From the NCBI GenBank assembly GCA_018895795.1, contig JAHINZ010000137.1, forward strand, positions 1 through 29,132: DNA of 29,132 bases, given 5' to 3'. This stretch comes from Alphaproteobacteria bacterium (GTDB taxonomy: Bacteria > Pseudomonadota > Alphaproteobacteria > Caulobacterales > Caulobacteraceae). The notes beneath the pieces are model-generated. The model did no database searches, was not told where the DNA came from, and saw nothing but the letters and a program-made list of their open reading frames with translations. Shown piece after piece: positions 1 to 9,600 of the stretch (within the stretch, counting starts at the first letter, position 1; each line of letters opens with the position of its first letter). The position numbers and the translations under genes are program-made.

Positions 1-485
1 AGGTTGGCGTGCGAGAGATTGGCGCCCTTCAACCGCGCGCCGCGCAAGTCGGCCCGCTCCAGGGAGGCTCGGACGAAGCTGCTGCGCTGCAGGTCAGCGC
101 CGAACAGGCAGGCGCGCTCGAGTCGCGCGCCATCGAACTTGCAGTCGACCATGATGCAACCGGTCAGGTCCGCGTCGTCCAGGGCCCGTCCGGAGAAATC
201 GAGACCTTCCATGATCGCGAAGCGCAGCACGATCCGTCGCCCGCCCGGCTGACGCCGGACAAAGCGCTCATGCGCGACGACAAGCCGATCGGCTTCGCGC
301 TGTAGGATGCGAATCTGCTGGGGAACGCTCGCCGCTTTCAGTGCCACGTCGATCGGGTCCTTACCAAAGCGGAGGCGGTTGGTCTGGAAGCTAGGCTTAG
401 GCGCAAACCGTTTATTTTCGGTCCATGACGCGCGCCGCGCCGTCGCCCGTTTGCCCCGCGCGTGAAAAATTGTGCCTCGTTCCAT
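1..485 (-). CDS. Pentapeptide-repeat protein, 3' end cut off by the window edge
   Basis: An open frame enters from the left edge on the minus strand and can be read back to an ATG at 485 (a GTG lies three codons further upstream). About 161 codons are visible. From roughly residue 90 the translation is a run of five-residue units of the A(D/N)LxX type, for example DLTGC, KFDGA, RLERA, DLRGA and NLSHA, which is the signature of the right-handed quadrilateral beta-helix fold. The first 90 residues are not repetitive and are rich in Arg and Lys; I do not recognise a domain there. No strong ribosome binding site precedes either start, so the N-terminus is uncertain. The gene is divergent from the M14 peptidase with 88 bp between the two starts. 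Its function cannot be told from the sequence. Confidence 0.7.
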   Translation of the reverse strand, partial: MERGTIFHARGKRATARRASWTENKRFAPKPSFQTNRLRFGKDPIDVALKAASVPQQIRILQREADRLVVAHERFVRRQPGGRRIVLRFAIMEGLDFSGRALDDADLTGCIMVDCKFDGARLERACLFGADLQRSSFVRASLERADLRGARLKGANLSHAN

Positions 486-573
486 TGCGCGCACTGCGGT
501 TTCACGCTCTGGCTGCGTCTATCTCCATGAGCGCTGTGTTCGGCGGCTTGTTCTGGATCGGGCGATTTCTCAG

Positions 574-3327
574 ATGACGAAACAAAAAGCACTGGCCGGC
601 GTGGCCTTGGCCCTGGTGATGACCCTGGGCGGCGCTGCGCACGCCTTCGCCGAAATCACCCCGCCCGCCCAGGCGTTCGCCCAGAATCCGGGCAGCGACT
701 ACTTCCTGGCCGACTACACCGCCTACGAAGCCTATCTGAAGACCCTGGCCGGACAGTCCGATCGCATGAAGCTGATCGACATCGGCAAGACCGAGGAAGG
801 CCGCACCCAATGGGTGGCGATCGTCTCCTCACCCGCCAACCTGGCCAAGCTGGACCACTATCAGGATATCTCGCGCCGGTTGGCCAAGGCGCAGGGCGTC
901 AGCAAGGACGAGGCGACCAAGCTGGCCGCCGAAGGCAAGGCCGTGGTCTGGATCGACGCCGGCATGCACGCCACCGAGACCGTGACCTCGCAGGGTCAGA
1001 TCCAGGTGCTCTACCGGATGCTGACCCAGACCGATCCGGAAACGATGCGGCTGCTGGATGACGTGATCATCCTGTTCGGCCAGGACAATCCCGACGGTAT
1101 GGAGCTGGTCAGCGACTGGTACATGCGCAACGACGACCCGCTGAAGCGCGAGTTCAACTCGATCCCGCGCCTCTATCAAAAGTACATCGGCCACGACAAT
1201 AATCGGGACAGCTTCATGTCCCAGATGTCCGAAACGACCAACGTCAACAAGGTCCTGTTCCGGCAGTGGTTCCCGCAGATCATCTACAACCAGCATCAGC
1301 CGGCGCCCAATGGCATGGTGGTGTTCGTTCCGCCGTTCCGCGACCCGTTCAACTACAATTACGACCCGCTGGTCATGACCACGCTGCAGGAGGTGGGCAT
1401 GGCCATGCACAGCCGCCTGGTGGCCGAGGACAAGCCAGGCTCGGGCGCGCGCAGCTCGGCGCCGTACTCCACCTGGCACAACGGGATGGAGCGCTCGGTC
1501 GCCTATTTCCATAACGCCGTGGGCCTGCTGACCGAGATCACCGGCGGCCCGACGCCGATGGAACTGAACCTGTCGCCCGACGCCCAGTTGCCCAATAATG
1601 ACCGGCCGATGCCGGCCCCGCCCCAGACCTGGCATCTGAAACAGACGGTCGAGTATCAGTGGAGCCTGGACCGGGCCGTGCTGGACTATGCCTCGCGCAA
1701 CCGTGAGCGCCTGCTGTTCAACATCTGGAAGATGGGCGCCAACAGCATCGACCGCGGCAGCCGGGACAGCTGGACGGTCACGCCGACGCGCATCGACGCG
1801 CTGCAGGAGGCGGGCAAGACCCATCCCGGCCCCAACGCCGGCTCGGTGGACCCCGCCCTCTACAAGACGATCCTGCAGGCGCCGGAACACCGCGACCCGC
1901 GCGGCTATATCCTGCCGGCCGATCAGGCCGACATGCCGACCGTCGCGGCCTTCCTCAACGCCCTGATCAAGGCCGGCGTCGAGGTGGAGAAAGCCACCAA
2001 GCCCTTCACCGTGGCGGGCAAGACCTATCCGGCCGGATCCTATGTCGTGAAGACCGCCCAGGCCTATCGGCCGCATGTCCTGGACATGTTCGAGCCCCAG
2101 GATCACCCGCATGACACCGAATATCCGGGCGGCCCACCCAAGGCCCCTTATGACGTCACCGGCTACACCCTGGCCTACCAGATGGGCGTCAAGTTCGACC
2201 GCGTCCTCGACGGGTTCGACGGTCCGTTCGAGGCGGTTCCGGACAGGGTCGCCGTGGCGCCGGGCGCGATCATGGGTTCGGGCAAAGCCGGCTGGCTGAT
2301 CAGCCATGAGACCAATAACAGCTTCACCCTGACCAACCGGCTGCTGAAGGCGGGCGCGACCGTTCAGTGGCTGAAGGACGGCGCCAAGGCGGGCAAGACC
2401 AGCTTTGGTCCCGGCGCGATCTGGGTGCCCGCCTCGTCGGCGGCCCAAACCGTGCTGACCGCCGGCGTCAAGGATCTTGGGATCGACGCCTATGCGGTGG
2501 CCAGCAAGCCCGCCGGCCCGGCCCTGCCGCTGAAGCCGATCCGCGTCGGCCTGGTCGACGTCTATGGCGGCTCGATGCCCTCGGGCTGGAACCGCTGGAT
2601 GTTCGAACAGTTCGAGGTGCCGTTCCAGGTCGTCTATCCGCAACGGCTGGACGCCGGCGATCTGAACAAGGACTTCGACGTCCTGGTCTTCGCCGACGGC
2701 GTGGCCCCCGCCCCGGCCGGTAGCCCCTTCCGGGCCGGGCGTGGCTATCCCCAGCCCAAGCCCGAGGAGATCCCCGCGCCGTATCGCGCCTGGCTGGGCA
2801 CGGTCACCGACGACAAGACGCTTCCGCAGATCGCCGCCTTCGCCAAGGCCGGCGGGTCGGTCGTGGCGATCGGCGCCTCGACGCGGCTGGCGCTCGCCCT
2901 GGGCGCACCGATCGAGGTGGCCACGGCCCGCACCGAGAACGGCGTGCTGAAAGCTCTGCCCACCTCGGCGCTGTTCATCCCCGGTTCGCTGCTCAGCGCC
3001 AAGGTCGATCCTCGCCAACCGCTAGCCTATGGCCTGCCGACCGATGTCGACGTGTTCTTCGACCGCAGCCCGACCTTCACCCTGAAGTCGGACGCGACCG
3101 GCGTTTCGCGCGTCGCCTGGTTCGACTCCGCCACGCCGCTGCGCAGCGGTTGGGCCGTGGGACAGGACAAGTTGAAGGGGTCGACGGCGATCCTGGATAT
3201 CGACCTGGGCAAGGGCAAGCTGTTCGCCATGGGCCCCGAGGTCACCCAGCGGGCCCAGTCGTACGGAACCTTCAAGTTCCTGTTCAACGGCCTGCTCTAC
3301 GGTCCGGCCGTGGCCGCCACGCGCTGA
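574..3327 (+). CDS. Secreted M14-family zinc carboxypeptidase-like protein
   Basis: The protein has 917 residues. The frame is open from 472, but ATG 574 is preferred because it gives a clean signal peptide (MTKQKALAGVALALVMTLGG, then AHAFA). Residues 40-330 hold the M14 metallopeptidase features. These are HATE at 132-135 (two zinc ligands), NPDG at 172-175, an HDNNRD segment at 207-212 (substrate-carboxylate Arg region), a candidate third zinc ligand His241 in YNQHQ, and a candidate catalytic Glu321 in LTEITGG. The C-terminal half (about 570-900) resembles the glutamine-amidotransferase-like extension found in many large bacterial M14 proteins; that part is less certain. It probably acts in the periplasm or outside the cell on peptides. 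It converges on the halogenase gene through a GC-rich hairpin. A link to the neighbouring TonB-receptor locus is possible but not shown. Confidence 0.85.
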   Translation: MTKQKALAGVALALVMTLGGAAHAFAEITPPAQAFAQNPGSDYFLADYTAYEAYLKTLAGQSDRMKLIDIGKTEEGRTQWVAIVSSPANLAKLDHYQDISRRLAKAQGVSKDEATKLAAEGKAVVWIDAGMHATETVTSQGQIQVLYRMLTQTDPETMRLLDDVIILFGQDNPDGMELVSDWYMRNDDPLKREFNSIPRLYQKYIGHDNNRDSFMSQMSETTNVNKVLFRQWFPQIIYNQHQPAPNGMVVFVPPFRDPFNYNYDPLVMTTLQEVGMAMHSRLVAEDKPGSGARSSAPYSTWHNGMERSVAYFHNAVGLLTEITGGPTPMELNLSPDAQLPNNDRPMPAPPQTWHLKQTVEYQWSLDRAVLDYASRNRERLLFNIWKMGANSIDRGSRDSWTVTPTRIDALQEAGKTHPGPNAGSVDPALYKTILQAPEHRDPRGYILPADQADMPTVAAFLNALIKAGVEVEKATKPFTVAGKTYPAGSYVVKTAQAYRPHVLDMFEPQDHPHDTEYPGGPPKAPYDVTGYTLAYQMGVKFDRVLDGFDGPFEAVPDRVAVAPGAIMGSGKAGWLISHETNNSFTLTNRLLKAGATVQWLKDGAKAGKTSFGPGAIWVPASSAAQTVLTAGVKDLGIDAYAVASKPAGPALPLKPIRVGLVDVYGGSMPSGWNRWMFEQFEVPFQVVYPQRLDAGDLNKDFDVLVFADGVAPAPAGSPFRAGRGYPQPKPEEIPAPYRAWLGTVTDDKTLPQIAAFAKAGGSVVAIGASTRLALALGAPIEVATARTENGVLKALPTSALFIPGSLLSAKVDPRQPLAYGLPTDVDVFFDRSPTFTLKSDATGVSRVAWFDSATPLRSGWAVGQDKLKGSTAILDIDLGKGKLFAMGPEVTQRAQSYGTFKFLFNGLLYGPAVAATR

Positions 3328-3335
3328 CGCGGGCT

Positions 3336-3372
3336 GAGGCGGCGGCGGGTCATAATCGCCCGCCGCCGCCTC
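3336..3372. terminator. GC-rich hairpin between convergent genes
   Basis: A perfect 14-bp inverted repeat, GAGGCGGCGGCGGG and its complement, surrounds a 9-base loop (TCATAATCG) just after the peptidase stop and just before the end of the convergent halogenase gene. No T-run follows on either strand, so it is a strong hairpin but not a textbook intrinsic terminator. Confidence 0.5.
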
Positions 3373-3388
3373 GCGCCTGATCAGGCGC
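3373..3388. repeat. Perfect 16-bp palindrome across a stop codon
   Basis: GCGCCTGATCAGGCGC reads identically on both strands. It directly abuts the 14-bp hairpin and contains the TGA stop of the first halogenase (3381-3383, minus strand). It may form a second stem stacked on the first, or be a protein site; the function is unknown. Confidence 0.6.
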
Positions 3389-4910
3389 TGCGCTTGAACG
3401 GCGCTGCGGGGCAATGCTGGGCCAGGAACGCGCCATGGCTGGGCAAGCCGGCGACCTGCGCCTTCAGCACCGGCGCCGACTGATCGAGGGTCTGCGCGAT
3501 CACCGCATAGGGCACGGTGTCGACCAGTTGCTGGTAGCGGCGGGGGCGGACGCCCATGCCCTCCATCACCGACTGCCAGCTGGGCGCGCGGAACATGTCG
3601 TCAATACCGTCAGGCAGCGCCGCCGTTTCGCGGAACAGTTCGATGCGGGCCTTCAGACTGTCGGGCAAGGTGACCGCCCGGGCGTCGCGCCAGAACGGCG
3701 TGTCGTCGCGCTGACTGGCGCAGTAGTGCAGCACGATGAAGTCGCGGATCTCCTCATAGTCGCCGGTCACGCGCCGATTATATTCCGCCGCCAAGGCGGG
3801 GGCGAAATCGCGATCCGGGAAGAAGCGCAACAGGAAATCCATGCCGCGATAGATCAGGTGCAGGGCGGTGGATTCCAGCGGTTCTATAAAGCCGCCCGCC
3901 AGACCGATCGCGACGCAGTTCTTGCTCCAGAACCGTTCACGCCGGCCGGTCTTGAACGGGATGATCGTGGGACCCAGCAGGACGTCGCCCTGGATCTGGC
4001 TCAGCAGCGTCGCGACCGCCTCGTCATCGCTGAGGTGACGGTGGCTGTAGGCGTAGCCGTTGCCGGCCCGGTGCTGCAGCGGGATACGCCAGCGCCACCC
4101 CGCGTCCTGGGCCTGGGACAGGGTATAGGGGTGCGGATCGCCGCGGTTCTCGGTCTGGGCGGCGACCGCACGGTCGCACAGCAGCAGGTCCGACCAGTCG
4201 ACGAACGCTTCACCCAAGGCCTGGCCGACCAGCAGCGAGCGAAACCCCGAGCAGTCGATGAACAGATCGCCGGCGACTTCCCGTCCGTCCTTCAGGATGA
4301 CCTTTTCGACCAAGCCGTCCGGCCGTATGACCACGTCGGTGACGATGCCCTCTATGCGGGTGACGCCCCGCGTTTCGGCGAAGTCGCGCAGATAGGCGGC
4401 CACCAGCTTGGCGTCGACATGCAGCGCATAGGCCGCGCCGCTCAGCAGGGTCCGCTGGGCCCGGGCCGGCGGGACGAACTTGCCCTGGTCGGCCATCACC
4501 GTCGCCGGCGCGAAATCCTGTAGGCTCGAGGCGTGACCGTTGGCCTTGGCCCGCAGCCAGCACTGGTAAAACTCGTGGGGGCCGATCGGGCCGCCGATCT
4601 GACCGAACGGGTGATAATAGGCCTCGCCCTTCTCGCGCCAGTTCTCGAAGCGGATGGCCAGCTTGAAACTGGCCTGGGTCTTCTGGATGAAGTCCTGCTC
4701 GTCGATCCCCAGGCTGCGGATCAGCTGCAGGAAGGGCGGAATGGTCGACTCGCCCACCCCGATCGTCCCGATCTCCTCGGACTCGATCAGCTCCACCGCG
4801 ACGCCGGTCTTGTGGAAATAGTGGCTGGCCATAGCCGCACAGATCCAGCCGGCGCTACCGCCGCCGACGATGACGATCTTGCGGATCGCGTTTGGATTGG
4901 TGTCCGTCAT
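3381..4910 (-). CDS. Flavin-dependent tryptophan halogenase-family protein (downstream copy)
   Basis: The protein has 509 residues, the normal family length. The N-terminus has the FAD-binding motif GGGSAG (16-21). The halogenase motif WRWRIP lies at 272-277. Lys83 (in SFKLAIRF) aligns with the catalytic Lys79 of PrnA, and PLES with E346/S347 coincides with PrnA numbering. In the family, reduced FAD, oxygen and halide make HOX, which is relayed through the Lys to halogenate an aromatic ring. All of these catalytic residues are present, so activity is plausible. The natural substrate is unknown, and a free-tryptophan substrate is not supported by the context. A GGGAGG sequence lies 11 bases upstream of the ATG. 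The gene is 36 bp downstream of the second halogenase and probably co-transcribed with it. No flavin reductase gene is visible. Confidence 0.9.
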   Translation of the reverse strand: MTDTNPNAIRKIVIVGGGSAGWICAAMASHYFHKTGVAVELIESEEIGTIGVGESTIPPFLQLIRSLGIDEQDFIQKTQASFKLAIRFENWREKGEAYYHPFGQIGGPIGPHEFYQCWLRAKANGHASSLQDFAPATVMADQGKFVPPARAQRTLLSGAAYALHVDAKLVAAYLRDFAETRGVTRIEGIVTDVVIRPDGLVEKVILKDGREVAGDLFIDCSGFRSLLVGQALGEAFVDWSDLLLCDRAVAAQTENRGDPHPYTLSQAQDAGWRWRIPLQHRAGNGYAYSHRHLSDDEAVATLLSQIQGDVLLGPTIIPFKTGRRERFWSKNCVAIGLAGGFIEPLESTALHLIYRGMDFLLRFFPDRDFAPALAAEYNRRVTGDYEEIRDFIVLHYCASQRDDTPFWRDARAVTLPDSLKARIELFRETAALPDGIDDMFRAPSWQSVMEGMGVRPRRYQQLVDTVPYAVIAQTLDQSAPVLKAQVAGLPSHGAFLAQHCPAAPFKRSA

Positions 4911-4946
4911 TTCTGAACCGGCCTCCCCTGGCCCATCGTGGTGTTT

Positions 4947-6485
4947 TTATTGAGCCGCCATCGGGGCGGGCCGCGCATACTGATCCAGGAAGGCGTCGTG
5001 GGTTGGCGCGGCCTCGACCGCCTCCCTCACCGACCGCCGCATCTCACCCAAAGCCCGGCTGAGCGCCGCGACGTCCGCGCCGTCGAGGCTGGGATCCCAC
5101 GTCTTGGGCAGGATCTCGAAGCCGGCATAGATCGCCAGCCAGCTGGCCGGTTGGAACATCTCCCAGCGATAGCGGATGAAATGGCCGCGCTCGCGGAACA
5201 GCTCGATCTTGTGCTTGAGGGTGTCGGGGATCTCGACGGCCTGGCAGTCGCGCCAGAAGGCCGTGTCGCCGCGCTGGTTGGCCTTGTAGTGCAGGATGAT
5301 GAAGTCGCGGACGCGCTCCATCTCCAGCCGCGACATGTCATTGAACTCGTCGATCACCGCCGGGTTGAAGCCGCGGTCCGGGAAGAGCTGCTTGATCTTC
5401 TCGATGCCGGTTTCGATCAGGGCGATGCTGGTGCTCTCCAGCGGCTCCAGGAATCCCGCCGCCAGGCCCAGGGCGATGCAGTTCTTATTCCAGGCCTTGG
5501 CGCGGCGACCCGGGGTGAAGCGGATCTGACGCGGCGCGTGCAGCAGACGGTCGGGCACCGCCCCCGTCAGCTCGACCAGAGCCGCATCGTCGTCGATATG
5601 ACGGCTGGAATAGACATAGCCGTTGCCGAAACGGGTCTGCAGCGGAATGCGCCAGCGCCACCCAGCCGTCTGGGCGGTGACGTCGGTATAGGGCGGCGGC
5701 TCCCGCCACGCCCCCACGAGACTCTCGCTCTGAACGGCCAGGGCCCGGTCGCACAGAAGCCAGGGGGACCAATCCTCATAGCCCGTCTTCAGGGCCTCTT
5801 CGATCAGCAGGCCGCGAAAGCCCGAGCAGTCGATGAACAACTCGCCCTCGACCGTCGACCCGTTGTCGAGATCGACCGAGGCGATGAAGCCGTCCTGCGG
5901 GCGCAGATTGACCTGGGTGATGCGCGCGTCGATCCGCTGGACCCCGGCCGCCTCGGCGACCTTGCGCATCAGCCCCGCGAACAGGCCCGCGTCCAGGTGC
6001 AGGGCCCAGTCGAACACCGACAGGCTGGACGGCGGATTGCGCGACGGCAGGGTGAACTTGCCGCCCTTGGCCAGCGACGCGCCCAGCGAATAGTCGCCAA
6101 TCTCGGCGGTCTCGCCCTCGGCTCTCAGCCGCTGCCAGTAATTGTGGAACGGCACACCCTTCAGGTCCTGGCCGAACAGGCCGAACGGATGGACGAACGA
6201 GGAACCAGGCCTCAGCCAGTCGTTGAAGCGGATGCCCAGCTTGCAGGTGGCGTTGGCGCCCCGCAGCACATCGACGTCAGACAGGCCCAGCGACTGGTAG
6301 AAGCGGCGGATGGTCGGGATGGTCGCTTCGCCCACGCCGATCGTGCCGATCTCCGAAGACTCGATCAGGGTGATGCTGATCGGCGCCTTGCCGAAGTGCT
6401 GTTTCAAGCTCGCGGCCGCCATCCAGCCGGCCGTCCCGCCGCCGACGATGACGATCTCTCGGATACGCTGGGCGGTGTCCTTCAT
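4947..6485 (-). CDS. Flavin-dependent tryptophan halogenase-family protein (upstream copy)
   Basis: The protein has 512 residues from ATG 6485, which has GGGAG eight bases upstream; an upstream in-frame start at 6509 lacks such a site. Motifs are GGGTAG (15-20), Lys82 in the CKLGIRF segment, WRWRIP (276-281) and PLES with E350/S351, so every residue needed for halogenase chemistry is present. It is clearly paralogous to the next gene and shares the segments LFIDCSGFR, LLCDRA and EPLEST, but it has diverged over most of its length, suggesting different substrates. It lies downstream of the TonB receptor on the same strand but behind a strong terminator. Halogenase-like genes next to TonB-dependent receptors are a recurring arrangement in Caulobacterales, Sphingomonadales and Xanthomonas. 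Confidence 0.9.
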   Translation of the reverse strand: MKDTAQRIREIVIVGGGTAGWMAAASLKQHFGKAPISITLIESSEIGTIGVGEATIPTIRRFYQSLGLSDVDVLRGANATCKLGIRFNDWLRPGSSFVHPFGLFGQDLKGVPFHNYWQRLRAEGETAEIGDYSLGASLAKGGKFTLPSRNPPSSLSVFDWALHLDAGLFAGLMRKVAEAAGVQRIDARITQVNLRPQDGFIASVDLDNGSTVEGELFIDCSGFRGLLIEEALKTGYEDWSPWLLCDRALAVQSESLVGAWREPPPYTDVTAQTAGWRWRIPLQTRFGNGYVYSSRHIDDDAALVELTGAVPDRLLHAPRQIRFTPGRRAKAWNKNCIALGLAAGFLEPLESTSIALIETGIEKIKQLFPDRGFNPAVIDEFNDMSRLEMERVRDFIILHYKANQRGDTAFWRDCQAVEIPDTLKHKIELFRERGHFIRYRWEMFQPASWLAIYAGFEILPKTWDPSLDGADVAALSRALGEMRRSVREAVEAAPTHDAFLDQYARPAPMAAQ

Positions 6486-6578
6486 GCTGGCTCCCGAACA
6501 CTCCACCAAGCTCTTGCGGCTTCCGTATCGCGGACGCCTGACGCGTCCGTCTTGGGGTCCATGCTAGTCGCCCCCCGC

Positions 6579-6613
6579 AAAAAAAGAAGCCGCTGTGACA
6601 GGGTCACAGCGGC
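6579..6613 (-). terminator. Rho-independent terminator after the TonB-dependent receptor
   Basis: On the minus strand a perfect 11-bp stem, GCCGCTGTGAC with GTCACAGCGGC and loop CCT, is followed directly by TTCTTTTTTT. It begins 22 bp after the receptor stop codon. It should end most receptor transcripts, leaving the halogenases to read-through or to a promoter between 6486 and 6578. Confidence 0.9.
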
Positions 6614-6634
6614 CCGCAGGGAAGGAATTAAGCG

Positions 6635-9600
6635 CTAGAACTTCGCGCGAACGCCGAGAGTGTATCGGGCTTCGAACTCGTTCTGGTTGGCGTACTGGGT
6701 CTTACCGTCGGCGAACTTGACGTAGTAGTTTTCGATTTCGCCGGTCACGTTGGAGCCGTTGGCATAGACCGTGACGTTGTCGAGCACCTGGTAGCTGACA
6801 TTGACGTCAACATAGCCGGTGGCCTTCTGGAAGATCGGCAGGTTGTCGCCGGAGCTTCCCGTCACGCTGGACAGGCGGTCCGTCCGATAGTTGTAGGCCA
6901 GGCGGGCCTGCCACTTGTCGTCCTGATACCAGCCGATCAGATTGTACTGTTCCTTGGAGTTGTCGGTGAACGGCAGCTTCTTGCCGTCCAGGCCGAGCCG
7001 CGACTCCGAGCTTGGCGAGTAGGTATAGTTGGCGTCGACGCCGAAGTTGGAGAAGAAGCCGCCGCCGGTCAGCAGATCGCTGAAGGCCAGCTTGGTTCCA
7101 AGTTCGACGCCCTTGACCGAACCCCCGTCGCCCTGGATCGGCTGGGTGACATTGACGGTGCGCGGCGAGCCATCCTCATCCTTGAAGACGCCCGTCGTGG
7201 TGCCGTTGGTCACGAAGCTGTCGATCTTCAGCTTGAAGGCCGACACGCTGACCATGCTGGCTTTGCCGAAATAGTATTCGACCGCGCCATCGAAGTTGGA
7301 CGAGCGCCACGGATCCAGGTTCGGGTTGCCCGACGAGCTGGCGCCCGTCACGCAGCGACCGGGCTTGGTGCCGCAGTCGGCGGTGGCGATGCTCAGACCG
7401 CCGCCGTAGTTGCCCAGATCCAGGGGCTGCATCGTCTTGCTGTAAGCGAAGCGGAACTTCAGGTTGTCGCTGAAGTCATAGACCGCGTTCACCGACGGCA
7501 GCCAGTCGGTGTATTTGCGGCTGCTGACCGTGTCGCCGACATCCAGGTTGGTGTCACCATAGTTCTGGGTGGCGCCGGTCAGGTTCTGCTTCACCAGCAG
7601 ATGCGTCTCGATGACGTGCAGGCCAAGGTTACCCGACAGCTTGCCAGCCGCGAAGTTCAGCGCGCCGTAAGCGCTCTGCTCCTTCAGGGTCACGTCATAG
7701 GTCTGACCGGGGATCTGATAGCGCACCGCCGCGCCGAACACCTTCTTCTGGAACGCCGCGACGTTGTCGAAGTCGTGCGGGTCGACGACCCAGAAGCCCG
7801 GTATGCCTTGGGTGATGCCGCCAAGGTCGTTGACCATGATGACGTTGTTATAGGCGTCGATCTTGGTCGGACGATTGACGGTGTAGCCCTGGAACACAGG
7901 CGCGCCGCCGGCCGGGTTGGGCACGAATTCGCCCGCCTGGCACTGGTCCTGGTTCATGACGACGTCGATGGCTTTCCACTGGGCGAAGCACCCCGCGGCC
8001 GGCACCGGCAGGCCGTTGGCCTGAACGGCGCCCGGCGTGCCGCCGTAGAACGGCGAGAACAGGTGGAACTGCTCGACATTGACCGTACGATCGCTCTGGC
8101 GAACGCCGAGGTCTACCTTGGTGATGAAGCCCAGGAAGTGGTCGTCAAAGGCGTAGTGCCCTTCGGCCCGGAACACGTTCATGTCCGAGTCGATCTCGTT
8201 ATTGCCTTCCGAGGAGAACGCCGCGATCGCGTAGCTGTCCTTGTTGGCCATATAGTCCCTGAGCGTCTTGCCCGCGCCCAGACCGCCGGCGAGCGGACGG
8301 TCGAAGCCGCTCCAGATCGCCTTGTCGCCGCTGATATTGTAGTGCAACTGCGGGTTGGCGCCGTAGCCTTTCGGGTTCGGGTTCAGGTAACAGCCGCCGG
8401 CGCTGCCGACGACGGCGTTGCTCCGCTGCGAAGCGGGATACTGCGAGCAGATCGACGACGGATAGAACGGTCCGCGCGTGCGGTCGGCGGGGTCACGGAA
8501 CAGATTGAAGCGTCCGTCCGCATATTGCCAATTGCTCAGATCGCCCTGGGCCTGGCCGTTCATGCTCAGACGGTTGCCGTTGGCGCGGATCGCCCGCACT
8601 TCACTCGTGAAGGGCCCGCCGTTGTCGTACTTGAGTTCGAGGTTGTAGTTCTTGGTCGTCGACTTGGTGGTGCGGTTGACCGAGAAGGTGTTCACCCACC
8701 AGGCGTTGATGTCGTACTCGTCGACCGCCAGCCAGGGGCGACCGTTGCCACTGCTTTTCTGGCCGGTGGATTCAAACGCCGTGGGCGTGGTCCAGACGCC
8801 GAAGGCGCCGCCGTCCCAACGGTTGGAGATGTTGATGCCCGCGGCGCGGTTGTATTCGTCGAGCTTGGCGTAGAAGCCCTCGGCGATCAGCGTGAAGCCT
8901 TCACCCAGATCCGCCTCGAAGGCGAGATTGGCGCCGAAACGCTTGCGCTCGACGACGCGGTTGAAGCTTTCAAAGCCGTGCGGCGAAATGAAGTTGTTGG
9001 GCGCCGAACCACCCCAGTCGTTGTTGCCCGACAGGCCGACGACGCCCGAGGAGTTGTTGCCCAGGTTCGAGTCGCTGCCGGCCACCGAGGCCATGATGCC
9101 GACGCGGTCGTTGCGCCAACTGACCAATGCGTTGCCGACATAATCGTTTTGCTTGGTGCGCTCACCGGTCTGGCCTTCGAGGCCACCGGCGATCTGCAGG
9201 CCCTCCGCCATCTGGAACGGGCGGCGAGTGCGCAGGTCTATCGTGCCGCTTATGCCCGAAAGCGCGTTCTTGGGATCGGTCGACTTATAGACCAGCACCT
9301 GGTTCATCAGCTGCGAGGGTACGTCCAGCAGGTTCGGCTGCGCCGAACCCATGTTGCCGGCGCTGAGATACTGCTCGCCGTTCAACAGGGTGATGACCTG
9401 CGCCAGACCGCGGATGTTGACCGTCGACCCTTCGCCGGCGTCGCGCTTGATCTGGATGCCGGGGATGCGCTGCAGCGAGTCGGCGATGGTGACGTCTGGC
9501 AGCTTGCCGATGTCTTCGGCCGAGATGGCGTCCACGATCGAGGCTTGCTTGCGCTTGATATCGACCGACTTCATCTGGGATCCGCGAACGCCGGTGACGA

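Noticed and set aside
829..3018. 729-codon open frame on the minus strand
   Set aside because: It is antisense to the M14 peptidase, is rich in Arg, Gly, His and Asp as expected of a shadow frame in GC-rich DNA, and has no family motif.
4938..6638. 566-codon open frame on the plus strand
   Set aside because: It lies opposite the second halogenase, whose motifs and start signals are complete; the composition is that of a shadow frame.
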